From NCBI GenBank assembly GCA_026387315.1, contig JAPLLY010000033.1:1-55734 (forward strand): a stretch of 55,734 nucleotides of DNA, given 5' to 3'. The stretch is from Candidatus Omnitrophota bacterium. GTDB lineage: Bacteria; Omnitrophota; Gorgyraeia; Gygaellales; Profunditerraquicolaceae. The notes below the pieces were generated by a model that did no database searches, was not told the origin of the DNA, and saw nothing but the letters and a program-made list of their open reading frames with translations. Positions 40,509 through 48,834 of the stretch are shown in pieces; positions within the stretch are counted from its first letter, which is position 1; each line of letters begins with the position of its first letter. The translations under genes and the position numbers were made by a program.

Positions 40509-40741
40509 GCCCCCTTACAAATATGAACATAGTAGCATAGGATTTGTAACGGGGCAAGGTTTTTTATCGACGGAAATAAAACCGGGGTGTTTTGAAATGT
40601 TCGACTACTTTTAAAAACTAGGGGACGGTTCTATTTTCTACAAAAAAATAGAACCGTCCCCTTTATTTCAGGGGGGAGAAAAAGCATCCGATAAATATTG
40701 GCTTTACGGTTAGAAAAATCCGGCGGTATCAAAGCAGGCAG
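40509..40741. other. Intergenic region upstream of the arg promoter with one GGGGACGG hairpin
   Basis: The only structure seen is the hairpin at 40621-40661 (GGGGACGGTTCTATTTT/AAAATAGAACCGTCCCC). No coding potential is seen in the rest. Confidence 0.7.
40621..40661. repeat. GGGGACGGTTCT-family hairpin
   Basis: Near-perfect arms with a short loop, about 80 bases beyond the end of the decayed phospholipase-D-like gene. It may coincide with that gene's truncation. Confidence 0.88.
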
Positions 40742-41100
40742 TTATATTATTCGCCCATAATTCTCCATAGGCAGGCGGTCTTCTTTTAATTTTGAATCTT
40801 CCAGAATAACTTTTATCTTTACTCCGCGGTTTTTCGCGGCGATAAGGTCATTAACCAGCTCATTAACCGGGTCAGTTTTATCTTCGGGGTTTATGATTAT
40901 AAAATACATTGCCACGGTAATTGAACTTTTAGATTGAGTTAAATATTTGTGAAGAATTCGATAGTAATCCTTGCCAAAAAGCACATCCGCAGAAGCGTTT
41001 AGCGGGAAGAATAAGACTGAAAAACAGGTAAGAAATAATGGGTAGAGTAGAACAGTGGCGCCCTGACACAAAGTATCAAGAGTTTCCACCATCCCCTCAT

Positions 41101-41134
41101 CAAACCGTGCTTGAGGTTTTCCCTCACACGGCTT
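41101..41134 (-). ncRNA. Group II intron domain V
   Basis: Hairpin AGCCGTGTGAGG-GAAAA-CCTCAAGCACGGTTT with the AGC catalytic triad at its base and the two-base bulge side (AAGC), the standard domain V shape. It sits just after the maturase stop codon. Confidence 0.85.
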
Positions 41135-41149
41135 TCCGATAACATTTCT

Positions 41150-42454
41150 TCAAAAGGTTTTCGCCCAGCAGACACGATAGTCATTATATACCCCTAACTT
41201 TTGGTAAAGGAAAGTATCAGGATATTGTTTATATCCATAACCTGCCTTTCCTCTGTGCCTGCGCATAAACTTTCTTATTCTTTGTGCGGTATAATATTTG
41301 ATTTTACCGAATTTCTTGGAAGAATTGGCAATCCTAAAGTAGTTTACCCAGCCTCTTAATACTGGCGCAAGTTCTTTGACTACATCCTCTACCTTTATCG
41401 GACGACGATAATCTACGACTTGCCTTATCCTTCTTCTTATAGCATTCTCAGCTTTATGAGAAGGATAAAAGTAGGCTGTTCGTTTATCCCTACGCCTGTT
41501 TAAGGCTTTAATAAAGGTAAAACCCAAAAAGTCAAACGTCTCACATTCAGCATTAAGTATGCGGGTCTTACTTTGTTTAAGCCGCAATTTTAGCCGGGTA
41601 ACTATTTCCTCCAGTTTTGCCATTGTCTCTTGCGAGTGATGACCAGCCATAATCACTAAGTCATCGGCGTAACGGATAAGCCGAGCAGAACATCGCAAAG
41701 ACTTCCAGCCTTTATCTATATTGTTAAGGTAGATATTGGCTAAGAGCGGTGAAATTACCCCGCCTTGAGGCGTGCCTTTGCTATTTGTCCATCTGTCCAG
41801 ACCATCCATAACGCCTGACTTAAGAAAGAGTTTTATCAGCTGGAGTATTTTGCCGTCAACTACTCTCTTGGCTGTCATATCCAGAAGTTCCCGATGGGGA
41901 ATTGAGCCAAAGCAATCCTCAATGTCCGTTTCGATTACTTCTTTATAGCCAAAGTTGAGTAGTTTGCGCACTTCAAGGGCAGCTTGTTGGCTTGATTTAT
42001 TAGGTCTGAAGCCATAAGAACAATCTTCAAAATCCGCCTCAAAGATAGGTTCGATAACCAGCTTTAAAGCTGCTTGCGCTACCCTATCTTTTATTGTTGG
42101 TATTGAGAGCGGCCTCTTTGTTCCATCTGGCTTTGGGATATAAACCCTTCTAGCAGGTTGCGGGCGGTAAGTCTTTGCCTTCAATTCCTGCTGGATACCC
42201 TCAAGGAAATTATTCACACCCGTAGATTCAATTTCCTCAAAGGTCTGTCCATCAAAACCAGCTGCGCCTTGGTTAGCTTTGACTCTTTCCCAGGCTCTCC
42301 TCAAAACATCCATCCGGTAAACCTTATCATACAGCGCATAGAAGCGAAAGTTTACATTAGACTTTGCCTTAAGGTATAGTTTCCTCTGAAGTTCCTGAAC
42401 CTTATCTGTAGTTTTTAGGTCGTCTACCAATCTACTTTTAGTTCCTCCCTTCAT
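41150..42454 (-). CDS. ltrA: Group II intron reverse transcriptase/maturase
   Basis: 434 aa. Reverse transcriptase domain (about 60-330) with [17 protein letters not shown], the SYGFRPNKS segment, [17 protein letters not shown] and the catalytic RYADD. A GIIM maturase domain (about 350-410: [21 protein letters not shown] in pieces) follows. There is no C-terminal HNH endonuclease, so mobility would rely on reverse splicing without second-strand cleavage. It helps splicing of its own intron. A GGGAGG just after the first ATG leaves open a TTG start a few codons later. Confidence 0.95.
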   Translation of the reverse strand: MKGGTKSRLVDDLKTTDKVQELQRKLYLKAKSNVNFRFYALYDKVYRMDVLRRAWERVKANQGAAGFDGQTFEEIESTGVNNFLEGIQQELKAKTYRPQPARRVYIPKPDGTKRPLSIPTIKDRVAQAALKLVIEPIFEADFEDCSYGFRPNKSSQQAALEVRKLLNFGYKEVIETDIEDCFGSIPHRELLDMTAKRVVDGKILQLIKLFLKSGVMDGLDRWTNSKGTPQGGVISPLLANIYLNNIDKGWKSLRCSARLIRYADDLVIMAGHHSQETMAKLEEIVTRLKLRLKQSKTRILNAECETFDFLGFTFIKALNRRRDKRTAYFYPSHKAENAIRRRIRQVVDYRRPIKVEDVVKELAPVLRGWVNYFRIANSSKKFGKIKYYTAQRIRKFMRRHRGKAGYGYKQYPDTFLYQKLGVYNDYRVCWAKTF

Positions 42455-43065
42455 CCGAAACTTCTGTTAAAGTAGAGCCCCTTGGCCTAGGCAGAGTTTT
42501 AGTGTCTCTGCTGTTTTCGCTACTATGGGCTCATCCGACTGCCATTATAACCATCTTCAACTTCGGTTTTTGCCTTATATGAAGATGTCTTGTGTTATAA
42601 TGGCTCTCCCAAGTTCCCTTTTTAATCTTTTCCAACATACCGTCCCTGCTACCCCGAGTAGGACCATTCTTAAGTTTTCCTGTTACCTAAAGAGTAGTTA
42701 TTAGATTTCCCTCCACTTTCAAGAGGTCATCTCTACTTATTACAGTGACGAGGCTACATCTGGGTTCATTTACATTACGGTCTGCTGGTTTGCCTCCCCG
42801 CCCAAGGCGGGTTTGTTGAGTGGCTTAGGCTTAAGGATTGCTCCTTTATCCTCACTCCAGGCTACACAGCTAAACAGGAAATTGCTGTGGCTGATACATC
42901 TCAATCAGCTAGATTACAAAGAGCTTATCTTTTTTATTCTATTGAATTTTAATAGGCAGTTCATTTGCAAACGGTAAAATTCCACTACCCTATCTCAACG
43001 ATTACACTAACCAAGGACTGTTTTTATTAAAACCCGAAGCGCCTCCGAAATTCTACGCTACTTAT

Positions 43066-44001
43066 TTAAATATTCTTACTTTTTTCCCACCATTCATCAA
43101 ATGGAGGGAAATTCACTGTTCTTTTTACTTCACTATATTGCCCTCTGGCAATGGTATCAGTTGATGGCATGTTATAGCATAGATTTTCCGAAATGATCCA
43201 CCTGTCATGAATATCCGCATTCAATTTTTTATCAAATATAACCCGTAATTCACACTTTACGCCATCTCTTTTAAGTTCTTCCTTCAGATCTTTATACAAA
43301 GATAGAAATTTCTTATCCACTTTTTCTGACGACATCAAAATTCTTATATCTTTTACTTTACCGGTATTAATTGACTCTGATAGCCAATCTAACCCGACTC
43401 TTGAAAAATATTTATCTACCCAATAAATATGCTTTTGGCAAGAGTTAATGACATCCCTAATTGCTTTTTTATTTGAAAATGGTTTCCCTGGAAATAATAA
43501 TTTTACATCTAATGGACTATGGATAACCTCAAAAATCGTTCTTATTTTCTTATCGTGTGATTGAACCTTATCTTCCAATTGAGTAAATCTATTAAGTATC
43601 CCTTTGTTTGCAGAAACTAATTTTCGTATCCTAACAAATATCCGCATTATACCTATATTTACCTGTATCGCCCTTTTACTGTTAAGTACGCTCGAAAGCA
43701 TAGCAACGCCCTGCTCAGTGAAAGCATAAGGCAAATAGCGCCTGCCACCCCAACTTGAGGTCACAATTTGTGACCTCAAGTTTGATATTCCAGAATTGAA
43801 TCTCAAGTTTTCAAATTCTTTTTTTGTTAAACGAAACATAAAATCATCCGGGAAACGGTCTTTATTTCTTTTTACCGCTTGAATAAATACTTTAGTTTGA
43901 GCCCCATAAAGTTCAGCAAGGTCCCTATCCAACATTATACTTAGGCCTCTAATCAAAAATATCTTTTTCTCAATAATGCCTTCTCTAACAATGTCTGTCA
44001 T
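43066..44001 (-). CDS. ORF6N-domain protein fused to a PLD-like domain
   Basis: 311 aa from MTDIVREG, chosen for the GAGGTGG ribosome-binding site; the called upstream ATG lies inside it. Residues 1 to about 95 are an ORF6N (KilA-N-like) domain (LIRGLSIMLDRDLAELYGAQTKVFIQAV in pieces; FTEQGVAMLSSVL), found in phage antirepressors and chromosomal regulators. A short coiled-coil follows. The C-terminal 150 residues look like a single PLD-type half-site: KHIYWVDKYFS, RILMSS, and ADIHDRWII, where His-Asp-Arg stands in for HxK. That fold match is by pattern only. It could be a DNA-binding sensor with a nuclease-like effector. Confidence 0.75.
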   Translation of the reverse strand: MTDIVREGIIEKKIFLIRGLSIMLDRDLAELYGAQTKVFIQAVKRNKDRFPDDFMFRLTKKEFENLRFNSGISNLRSQIVTSSWGGRRYLPYAFTEQGVAMLSSVLNSKRAIQVNIGIMRIFVRIRKLVSANKGILNRFTQLEDKVQSHDKKIRTIFEVIHSPLDVKLLFPGKPFSNKKAIRDVINSCQKHIYWVDKYFSRVGLDWLSESINTGKVKDIRILMSSEKVDKKFLSLYKDLKEELKRDGVKCELRVIFDKKLNADIHDRWIISENLCYNMPSTDTIARGQYSEVKRTVNFPPFDEWWEKSKNI

Positions 44002-44104
44002 CTTTAATTCCCACCTCAAAGATTATTCATCCTTCTTCCTACTACAACTGACGCAAGAAAAGGTAAAATCTAACAGAAAATTTACTATTCTTGCATTTCT
44101 ATAC

Positions 44105-44521
44105 TTATCTCCTATACCACCATATCCAACCAAACAAGCGCACGAAAGAATAATAAAGCCCCGCGAACCTGAAATCATCTCTTTTTAAAATAACGCAAAA
44201 CTCTCGGTCAACTTCTTTGCGCTTAACCAAGGCTCTTACCTCTTTACTGAATTGATAGAATACATCATGGATTAAAGAAGCATAGTAGGTTTTGCTTTGA
44301 CCGGTGCCAAAATTTAATACCGCCTCTGGTATACCGATATAAATATCTTTTATTTTAAACTTAGGACTGCAGCCATCCCAGGCATAACCCTTATAATTCG
44401 TTCCTTTAATTATAATCAGGCCGTCCGGAGCCAGCTTAAACCACTCATTCTCAAATTCCCTGCCGGTCATTGAGGATTGATACCTATAATTTTCTCTAAT
44501 ACAATATATGTATACGGCCAT
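44105..44521 (-). CDS. DUF1353-like protein
   Basis: 138 aa. YAWDGCSPKF, then YYASLIHDVFYQF and REVDREFCVILKRDDFRFAGLYYSFVRLFGW (in pieces) follow the DUF1353 pattern, which is common in phages and accessory islands and has no firm function. His and Asp in IHD may bind metal. No membrane segment is certain. Neighbour of the ORF6N-PLD gene, 103 bases away. Confidence 0.6.
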   Translation of the reverse strand: MAVYIYCIRENYRYQSSMTGREFENEWFKLAPDGLIIIKGTNYKGYAWDGCSPKFKIKDIYIGIPEAVLNFGTGQSKTYYASLIHDVFYQFSKEVRALVKRKEVDREFCVILKRDDFRFAGLYYSFVRLFGWIWWYRR

Positions 44522-44589
44522 TTAAATCGCCTTTGTGAAATGTAAAAATCCTGAAGCTTCTTCTAGTTTTTTAAGTTTACTTGTTAAGA

Positions 44590-45309
44590 TTAAAGCCGTT
44601 TTTCTAAAAATTTCTTCTGATCCCCAGTAAATACTTGTTCAGGAACATTAAGCCAATTAAACTTTTTAAATATCTCCATACAGGCACTTAAAGCATTTTC
44701 GGCAGACTTAGTAATAAGTTCTTCTTTGGATAACATCCTTTTCACTGAAATATTTTCATCCCGAAAAGTACAAATATAATTTCCATTTAACCATCTTGAA
44801 AAAGAATCCCAGAAAAATAATTCTCTGCCTTCTACACCACCTAATTCTATTGAAATTTCAACGGTATTCCCCAAAACATCTTTTGATGCTAAACGCTGAG
44901 CAAATTCAAATATTTCAGTAACCGAATAAAGAGTAGATAAAATATCTAAAAACTTAGTTGATTCCGTAGCGCTTTGCTGTTTGATTCGCTGTATCTCCTT
45001 TTCTTCTATACAATAGTCTTCTCGCATACTAAAGTAGTGAATAAACTGGCTACTTTGATAAAATCGCCAATATTCAAAATGTCCTATCCATTTTGAATCG
45101 CAATGAGATTCTATGCTATCATTTCCACTAATTTTAATTCCGTCCTTATCAATATGCGGATAGTTCCAACCTCTCAAAGAAACAACGCAAGATTCGATTA
45201 TTTTTTTGCATTCATCGAGATTAGAAATTTTGTTTTCGTCAAATATTATCGGTCGAATAATTACCTTCCAATAGCCATTCTTCTTTATTTTTTCTATTAA
45301 CTTTTTCAT
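44590..45309 (-). CDS. Uncharacterised protein paired with the AlbA_2 gene
   Basis: 239 aa. I do not recognise the family. No signal peptide or membrane segment. Features: GWNYPHID and a tryptophan-rich stretch (SKWIGHFEYWRFYQSSQFIHYFSMRED in pieces), then helices to the end. It overlaps the AlbA_2 gene by four bases (ATGA), so the two are made together and probably act together. Mildly acidic-basic mix and AT-rich codons match its island neighbours. Confidence 0.7.
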   Translation of the reverse strand: MKKLIEKIKKNGYWKVIIRPIIFDENKISNLDECKKIIESCVVSLRGWNYPHIDKDGIKISGNDSIESHCDSKWIGHFEYWRFYQSSQFIHYFSMREDYCIEEKEIQRIKQQSATESTKFLDILSTLYSVTEIFEFAQRLASKDVLGNTVEISIELGGVEGRELFFWDSFSRWLNGNYICTFRDENISVKRMLSKEELITKSAENALSACMEIFKKFNWLNVPEQVFTGDQKKFLEKRL

Positions 45310-46004
45310 AATGCGTCTCGCTTAAGCTGTTTTTGAAATTCAGGATTCGTTTCAGTCTTCTTTTGCGCAGATAGTTCCTCTTTTTTTCTTTTATCTTGGA
45401 TGAATTCATAACAAGGCATTTTTTTTAATTGTTCTTTTCTACTCTTCTCCATTGTCCTATTAATCAAATCCTTCCATTCATGGACACTAGAAATTTCCCG
45501 GGATTCTATTGGGGATCTAGATCTTATATAAATCGCATTTTCTCGTAAGGCTATGTTATCTCCACAAAATGGTTTTGCTTCATCATACTTTTCTGATTTG
45601 ATGCAAATTATTGGTATTTCCGCAGACTCTGCAACCTGGATAACCACAAATCTCCGCTCTTTACCACCAATTGACATAGTATCTCGATCTATTTTAAACT
45701 GTATTAGCGTGCTGCTGAATCCTTTTATATATCTAGAAATATCGTCGTACTTAAATGAATCAGAATTTACTTTACTTATGCCAACAGGACTAAACTCACC
45801 ATTCCCTTTCTCTTTCTCGCCGATCACTACAACTCCACCGCTTGTGTGATTTGCCATTGCTAACATAGCTTTAATGATTTTAAAAACTACGATTTTATCT
45901 TTATTATTTTTTGGCTTTCTCGGCCATCTCATAGAATCCTTGTATTCAATATGCGTTTCTTCTTTACCATGCGTAATATATTCTTTTAACTCTTCTGGAA
46001 ACAT
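45306..46004 (-). CDS. AlbA_2 (Schlafen-type) domain protein
   Basis: 232 aa. HIEYKDSMRWPR, AMLAMANHTSGGVVVIGEKEKG and the later IYIRSRS strand follow the AlbA_2/divergent AAA_4 pattern. Related proteins in prokaryotes are transcription regulators or parts of defence systems, and eukaryotic Schlafens with a similar core cut tRNA. The lysine- and glutamate-rich C-terminus (EKSRKEQLKKM to the end) has no known domain. Translation is coupled to the following unknown gene. Confidence 0.75.
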   Translation of the reverse strand: MFPEELKEYITHGKEETHIEYKDSMRWPRKPKNNKDKIVVFKIIKAMLAMANHTSGGVVVIGEKEKGNGEFSPVGISKVNSDSFKYDDISRYIKGFSSTLIQFKIDRDTMSIGGKERRFVVIQVAESAEIPIICIKSEKYDEAKPFCGDNIALRENAIYIRSRSPIESREISSVHEWKDLINRTMEKSRKEQLKKMPCYEFIQDKRKKEELSAQKKTETNPEFQKQLKRDAL

Positions 46005-46154
46005 CTTGTTTACCCTATATTAAATCTTCTATTTTTTTGTTTAATGCGTAAAATAAAATATATAAGCTTTCTTTAAACAATACTAACTTTAAATACAGAA
46101 AACTAGGGATAGTTTCTATTGGTAATTCTGGGGACAGTCTGATTCTTTCTTAAA

Positions 46155-46934
46155 TTATAGCTGTTTATTAAAAATCCGATTTTGTGCCATTCTTATATAC
46201 TCTTTGCTCTTTTCGATTCCTATCCAATTTCTGCCGAGTTTCTTTGCTATAAAAACGGTTGTTCCACTACCCAAAAAGGGATCAAGGACTAAATCGTCTT
46301 TGTTTGAAGAGGCAATAATAATTCGCCTCAGCATTTCTTCTGGCTTTTGAGTTGGATGTAAAGCGCGGCCATCTTTTCCTCTTAATCTTTCTTTCCCTTG
46401 TACTAAAGGCAAGGCCCAAACATCTCTCATTTGTTTCAATGCACCGTCCTTTTGTTTTTCAGGATTTATTTTCTTTAGCTCCTCATAGTTAAATATCCAT
46501 TTTTTACCTTTCACGGCCCAAACCATAAATTCCGTTGAGTGAGTAAAAACTCTCCTTGTCATATTTGGCATTGCGTTTGTTTTTTGCCACGTTATAACAT
46601 TATGTATCTTAAAATCTAATTGTTTTAAAACAATCATTACTTCCGCAATATTATGGTAAGTACAAGAAATATAAATTGATCCATGTCCTTTTAGCACTTC
46701 ATAACAAACTCCAATCCATTTTCTAGTAAATTGAAGATATTCGGGAGCCGTCATTTTGTCCCATTCTTCATTTACCATGTACCAATCGCCTCCAGTTTTA
46801 TTACCTTTCCATTTTAGCCCATTGCCAGATAAATTATATGGCGGATCAGCAAATATTAAATCAACTGATTTTTTATCTATCTCATTAGTGGTTAATTCCT
46901 CTACATTTTTCGCATTGGTAATATTTTTTACCAT
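46155..46934 (-). CDS. Type II DNA methyltransferase, beta class (N6-adenine or N4-cytosine)
   Basis: 259 aa from the ATG at 46934; a TTG at 46991 would give 278 aa. Catalytic motif IV DLIFADPPYNLSGN is near the N-terminus, followed by a target region and then motif X/I HPTQKPEEMLRRI and LDPFLGSGTTVFIAKKLGRNWIGIE. This order is the beta class. DPPY favours N6-adenine. The adjoining nuclease gene upstream suggests a restriction-modification pair. Its beginning overlaps an out-of-frame zinc-ribbon reading frame. Confidence 0.85.
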   Translation of the reverse strand: MVKNITNAKNVEELTTNEIDKKSVDLIFADPPYNLSGNGLKWKGNKTGGDWYMVNEEWDKMTAPEYLQFTRKWIGVCYEVLKGHGSIYISCTYHNIAEVMIVLKQLDFKIHNVITWQKTNAMPNMTRRVFTHSTEFMVWAVKGKKWIFNYEELKKINPEKQKDGALKQMRDVWALPLVQGKERLRGKDGRALHPTQKPEEMLRRIIIASSNKDDLVLDPFLGSGTTVFIAKKLGRNWIGIEKSKEYIRMAQNRIFNKQL

Positions 46935-47076
46935 AAACGCAGGAATAATATCGAAAGGTTTTATTTCCACAATATAAACATCCTTTTTCAAGATTATAAT
47001 TTTTATAGCGAGGCCTATTGACCAATTTTGGTCTTTCGTAAAAATACTTATTTTGCGATTTTTTATCTACCTTCAT
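46885..47076 (-). CDS. Small zinc-ribbon protein overlapping the methyltransferase start
   Basis: 63 aa. A basic N-terminus then CLYCGNKTFRYYSCVYG and YYQCEKCRG, two CxxC pairs about 18 residues apart. It has a good Shine-Dalgarno (AAGGGA) and overlaps the stop of the nuclease gene by 14 bases. Its 3' end overlaps the methyltransferase by 50-107 bases in another frame. It may be a separate DNA-binding partner or the N-terminus of a methyltransferase separated by a frameshift. Confidence 0.5.
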   Translation of the reverse strand: MKVDKKSQNKYFYERPKLVNRPRYKNYNLEKGCLYCGNKTFRYYSCVYGKKYYQCEKCRGINH

Positions 47077-47980
47077 AAACTTTCCCTTTGTCAGTTAGAG
47101 AATAATAACCTTTTTGTTCTGATGAACGAATAAATAAATTTATGTTGTCTGGATGGTTGCTATTTGCTTCATGCTTATTTAACTCACCTCTAATCGAATT
47201 TCTAAAAGTATCCATTTTGTAAGATAGTTTTTTCTCTGCAACGATCCTTTCGACTTCTTCATAAATTGTCTGAAGTGCAACAAAACCTAAACCTTTTTGT
47301 TGTTCATTTTTAATGACTTGTATGATTAAACTTTTAATTGATGGTACGGTGCCAGGTAAAAACTGTTCTCTCTTTTGGATTTGCTCTATAACTTCCCGAA
47401 CCCCTTTGTCATTGCTAGCTTTTTCTTCATTTTGCAAGAACGCCTTATAAACATCTGAGTAACCTGCTAAATATTCATTATCTGGAGAAAAAACAGAATC
47501 TGTAAATTTTACAGAATTATAAATTGCTTCTAATTGCGAAAAATAAAGAGGTTTGCTTTCTTTAAAAATTACATTTGCTTCAAAATTTGTCATCAAACCC
47601 CCGCCAGTCAGATTTGTACTACCAACAATGCCCGTTGATTCCTTTTTACCTTGAAACAAATAAATTTTCGGGTGAAAAACGATATTGGTTTTATTAGCTT
47701 CTTTGTCACCATAGCAATAAAATTTTAAGTTAGGCGTTGATTTTTGGAGTTGAATCAAAAAATGCATTGATTGCGGATCGGTTGTTTTGAAATCTAACCC
47801 AGCGATAATCTCGACACTTCCGTTATTTTTCAAACACTGGTTCAATGATTTTTCTATTACTCTTATACCCGAGTATTTTAGAAAAGCAATAGCAATTCTT
47901 GCAGATTGAGCATTCTGTAATTCTTGGTTGATAATATTGCCGATTGGATAATTGAGATTTGATAATATTTGTATTGCCAT
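47063..47980 (-). CDS. PLD-family restriction endonuclease-like protein
   Basis: 305 aa. N-terminal phospholipase-D nuclease domain with one HxK site (VFHPKIYLF, then GSTNLTGGGLMTNFEANV), the pattern of NgoFVII/BfiI-type metal-independent nucleases that work as dimers. The C-terminal 100 residues resemble a winged helix (LGFVALQTIYEEVERIV, then GYYSLTDKGKVYEG), possibly for DNA recognition. Placement directly before a zinc-ribbon frame and a DNA methyltransferase supports a restriction role. The recognised sequence is unknown. Confidence 0.78.
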   Translation of the reverse strand: MAIQILSNLNYPIGNIINQELQNAQSARIAIAFLKYSGIRVIEKSLNQCLKNNGSVEIIAGLDFKTTDPQSMHFLIQLQKSTPNLKFYCYGDKEANKTNIVFHPKIYLFQGKKESTGIVGSTNLTGGGLMTNFEANVIFKESKPLYFSQLEAIYNSVKFTDSVFSPDNEYLAGYSDVYKAFLQNEEKASNDKGVREVIEQIQKREQFLPGTVPSIKSLIIQVIKNEQQKGLGFVALQTIYEEVERIVAEKKLSYKMDTFRNSIRGELNKHEANSNHPDNINLFIRSSEQKGYYSLTDKGKVYEGR

Positions 47981-47982
47981 AG

Positions 47983-48834
47983 TTATTTATTACTTTTATC
48001 AGTTAAATAAAGCTTTCGTTTCGTTTCCAAAGTTTTTGCATTTTTAGTGGTTATCACACTTTCACCTGTTTGCTTTTCTATTTCAAGTCTCGCTTTTTTT
48101 GAGGCAAATCCTCCTTCTCTGGCAACTTGTTTATTATTTTCCAGCCCTTTTGGTTTTTTCTTTTTAGATATTTCTGTTGTTGAGACTTCCGCAAGCATAT
48201 TCAATACCAATTCAAGATTAGTCATATTATCTCTCAAATTTTCTTTCTTTAGCCCCTTAAACTTTTTATAATCTTTCACACTTCTATCTGCCCACGCTCT
48301 TGTAATCTCATCTGTTAGTATCGCGTATTCTAGCCCTTCTTTAATTTCCCTCTCTTGCCACTCATCAGTTAATTCTTTTCGTACCTCAATACTTTTTAAT
48401 CGTTGATTTATCCATTCTTTTGAATAACCTTTTTGCAAATATGTTTTCATTGCTCTATCAAAGGCAATTTCTGGATCTTCTGTTTCTTCTATTCGTTCAT
48501 ATCCAACCTTTGCAAGCCATAATTTAAACGGTTCTGCTTTTGGGGAAGGAATTGATTGGATTATACGAAGCAAATCTTCTGTGGAAAAACAGTCTGTTTC
48601 TCTTTGTTTCCCGTCAGAAGCAATCATTTTCAACTGTACGATTTTTTCGTACACTTCACTGCCTTCGTTTTTCAACTTACCTTTTAAATCGCTCCAATAC
48701 CGCCTTGGAATGCTAGTGTCAGTCAAAATTTCGATAACATCAATAATAGAAAAATACCAAGTTTCTTTTTCTTCATCGTAAAAACGACGAATTTGCTTTT
48801 GATTAAATAAGATTATTGAGTGTGATTTTTTCAT
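47983..48834 (-). CDS. DinD-like protein with BRO-N domain
   Basis: 283 aa from the ATG that overlaps the radC stop as ATGA; an ATG three codons earlier is possible. The N-terminal BRO-N-like region (IRRFYDEEKETWYFSIIDVIEILT in pieces; RYWSDLKGKL) is followed by a DinD-type C-terminal region (GLKKENLRDNMTNLELVLNMLAEVSTTEI in pieces; QVAREGG; GESVIT). In E. coli DinD is induced by DNA damage and blocks RecA strand exchange. Position between radC and a restriction gene fits a DNA-damage or phage-response role. Confidence 0.8.
   Translation of the reverse strand: MKKSHSIILFNQKQIRRFYDEEKETWYFSIIDVIEILTDTSIPRRYWSDLKGKLKNEGSEVYEKIVQLKMIASDGKQRETDCFSTEDLLRIIQSIPSPKAEPFKLWLAKVGYERIEETEDPEIAFDRAMKTYLQKGYSKEWINQRLKSIEVRKELTDEWQEREIKEGLEYAILTDEITRAWADRSVKDYKKFKGLKKENLRDNMTNLELVLNMLAEVSTTEISKKKKPKGLENNKQVAREGGFASKKARLEIEKQTGESVITTKNAKTLETKRKLYLTDKSNK

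Larger units (their letters stand above)
41038..42867 (-). mobile_element. Group II intron with maturase, probably chloroplast-like type
   Basis: About 1.83 kb. It encodes a reverse transcriptase/maturase and has a clear domain V. The proposed 5' end is GTGTAGCC at 42867 and the 3' end ...CTACTCTACCCAT at 41038, finishing in the expected AY. In the 5' exon TTCCTG (IBS2 position, -13 to -8) is complementary to CAGGAA within AACAGGAAA in the intron's domain I. TTAGCT (IBS1) can pair with AGTTGA by allowing wobbles. Joining the exons restores a signal-peptide frame, which supports these ends. The first five bases differ from the GUGYG consensus at the last position. Confidence 0.75.
40742..42904 (-). 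pseudogene. Secreted phospholipase-D-like protein, split by a group II intron and truncated
   Basis: The first exon (42868-42904, TTG start) encodes RCISHSNFLFS. If the group II intron at 41038-42867 is spliced, it joins LFLTCFSVLFFPLNASADVLFG and on (41037-40742), giving a complete signal peptide ahead of a PLD N-terminal domain (SSITVAMYFI, NRGVKIKVILEDSKL). The frame then stops at ENYGRII, before any HxK(x)4D active site, so the protein lacks catalytic residues. The first exon has no convincing Shine-Dalgarno and the start codon is uncertain. Confidence 0.6.

Noticed and set aside
40509-40560. ARG box upstream of argC
   Set aside because: No convincing palindromic ArgR site is visible.
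40999-41184. 61-codon minus-strand reading frame at the intron 3' end
   Set aside because: It covers domain V/VI of the group II intron and the exon junction in the wrong frame.
46112-46140. Possible GGGGACGG repeat (GGGGACAGTCTGATTC)
   Set aside because: Too degenerate and without a paired arm to list as a family member.
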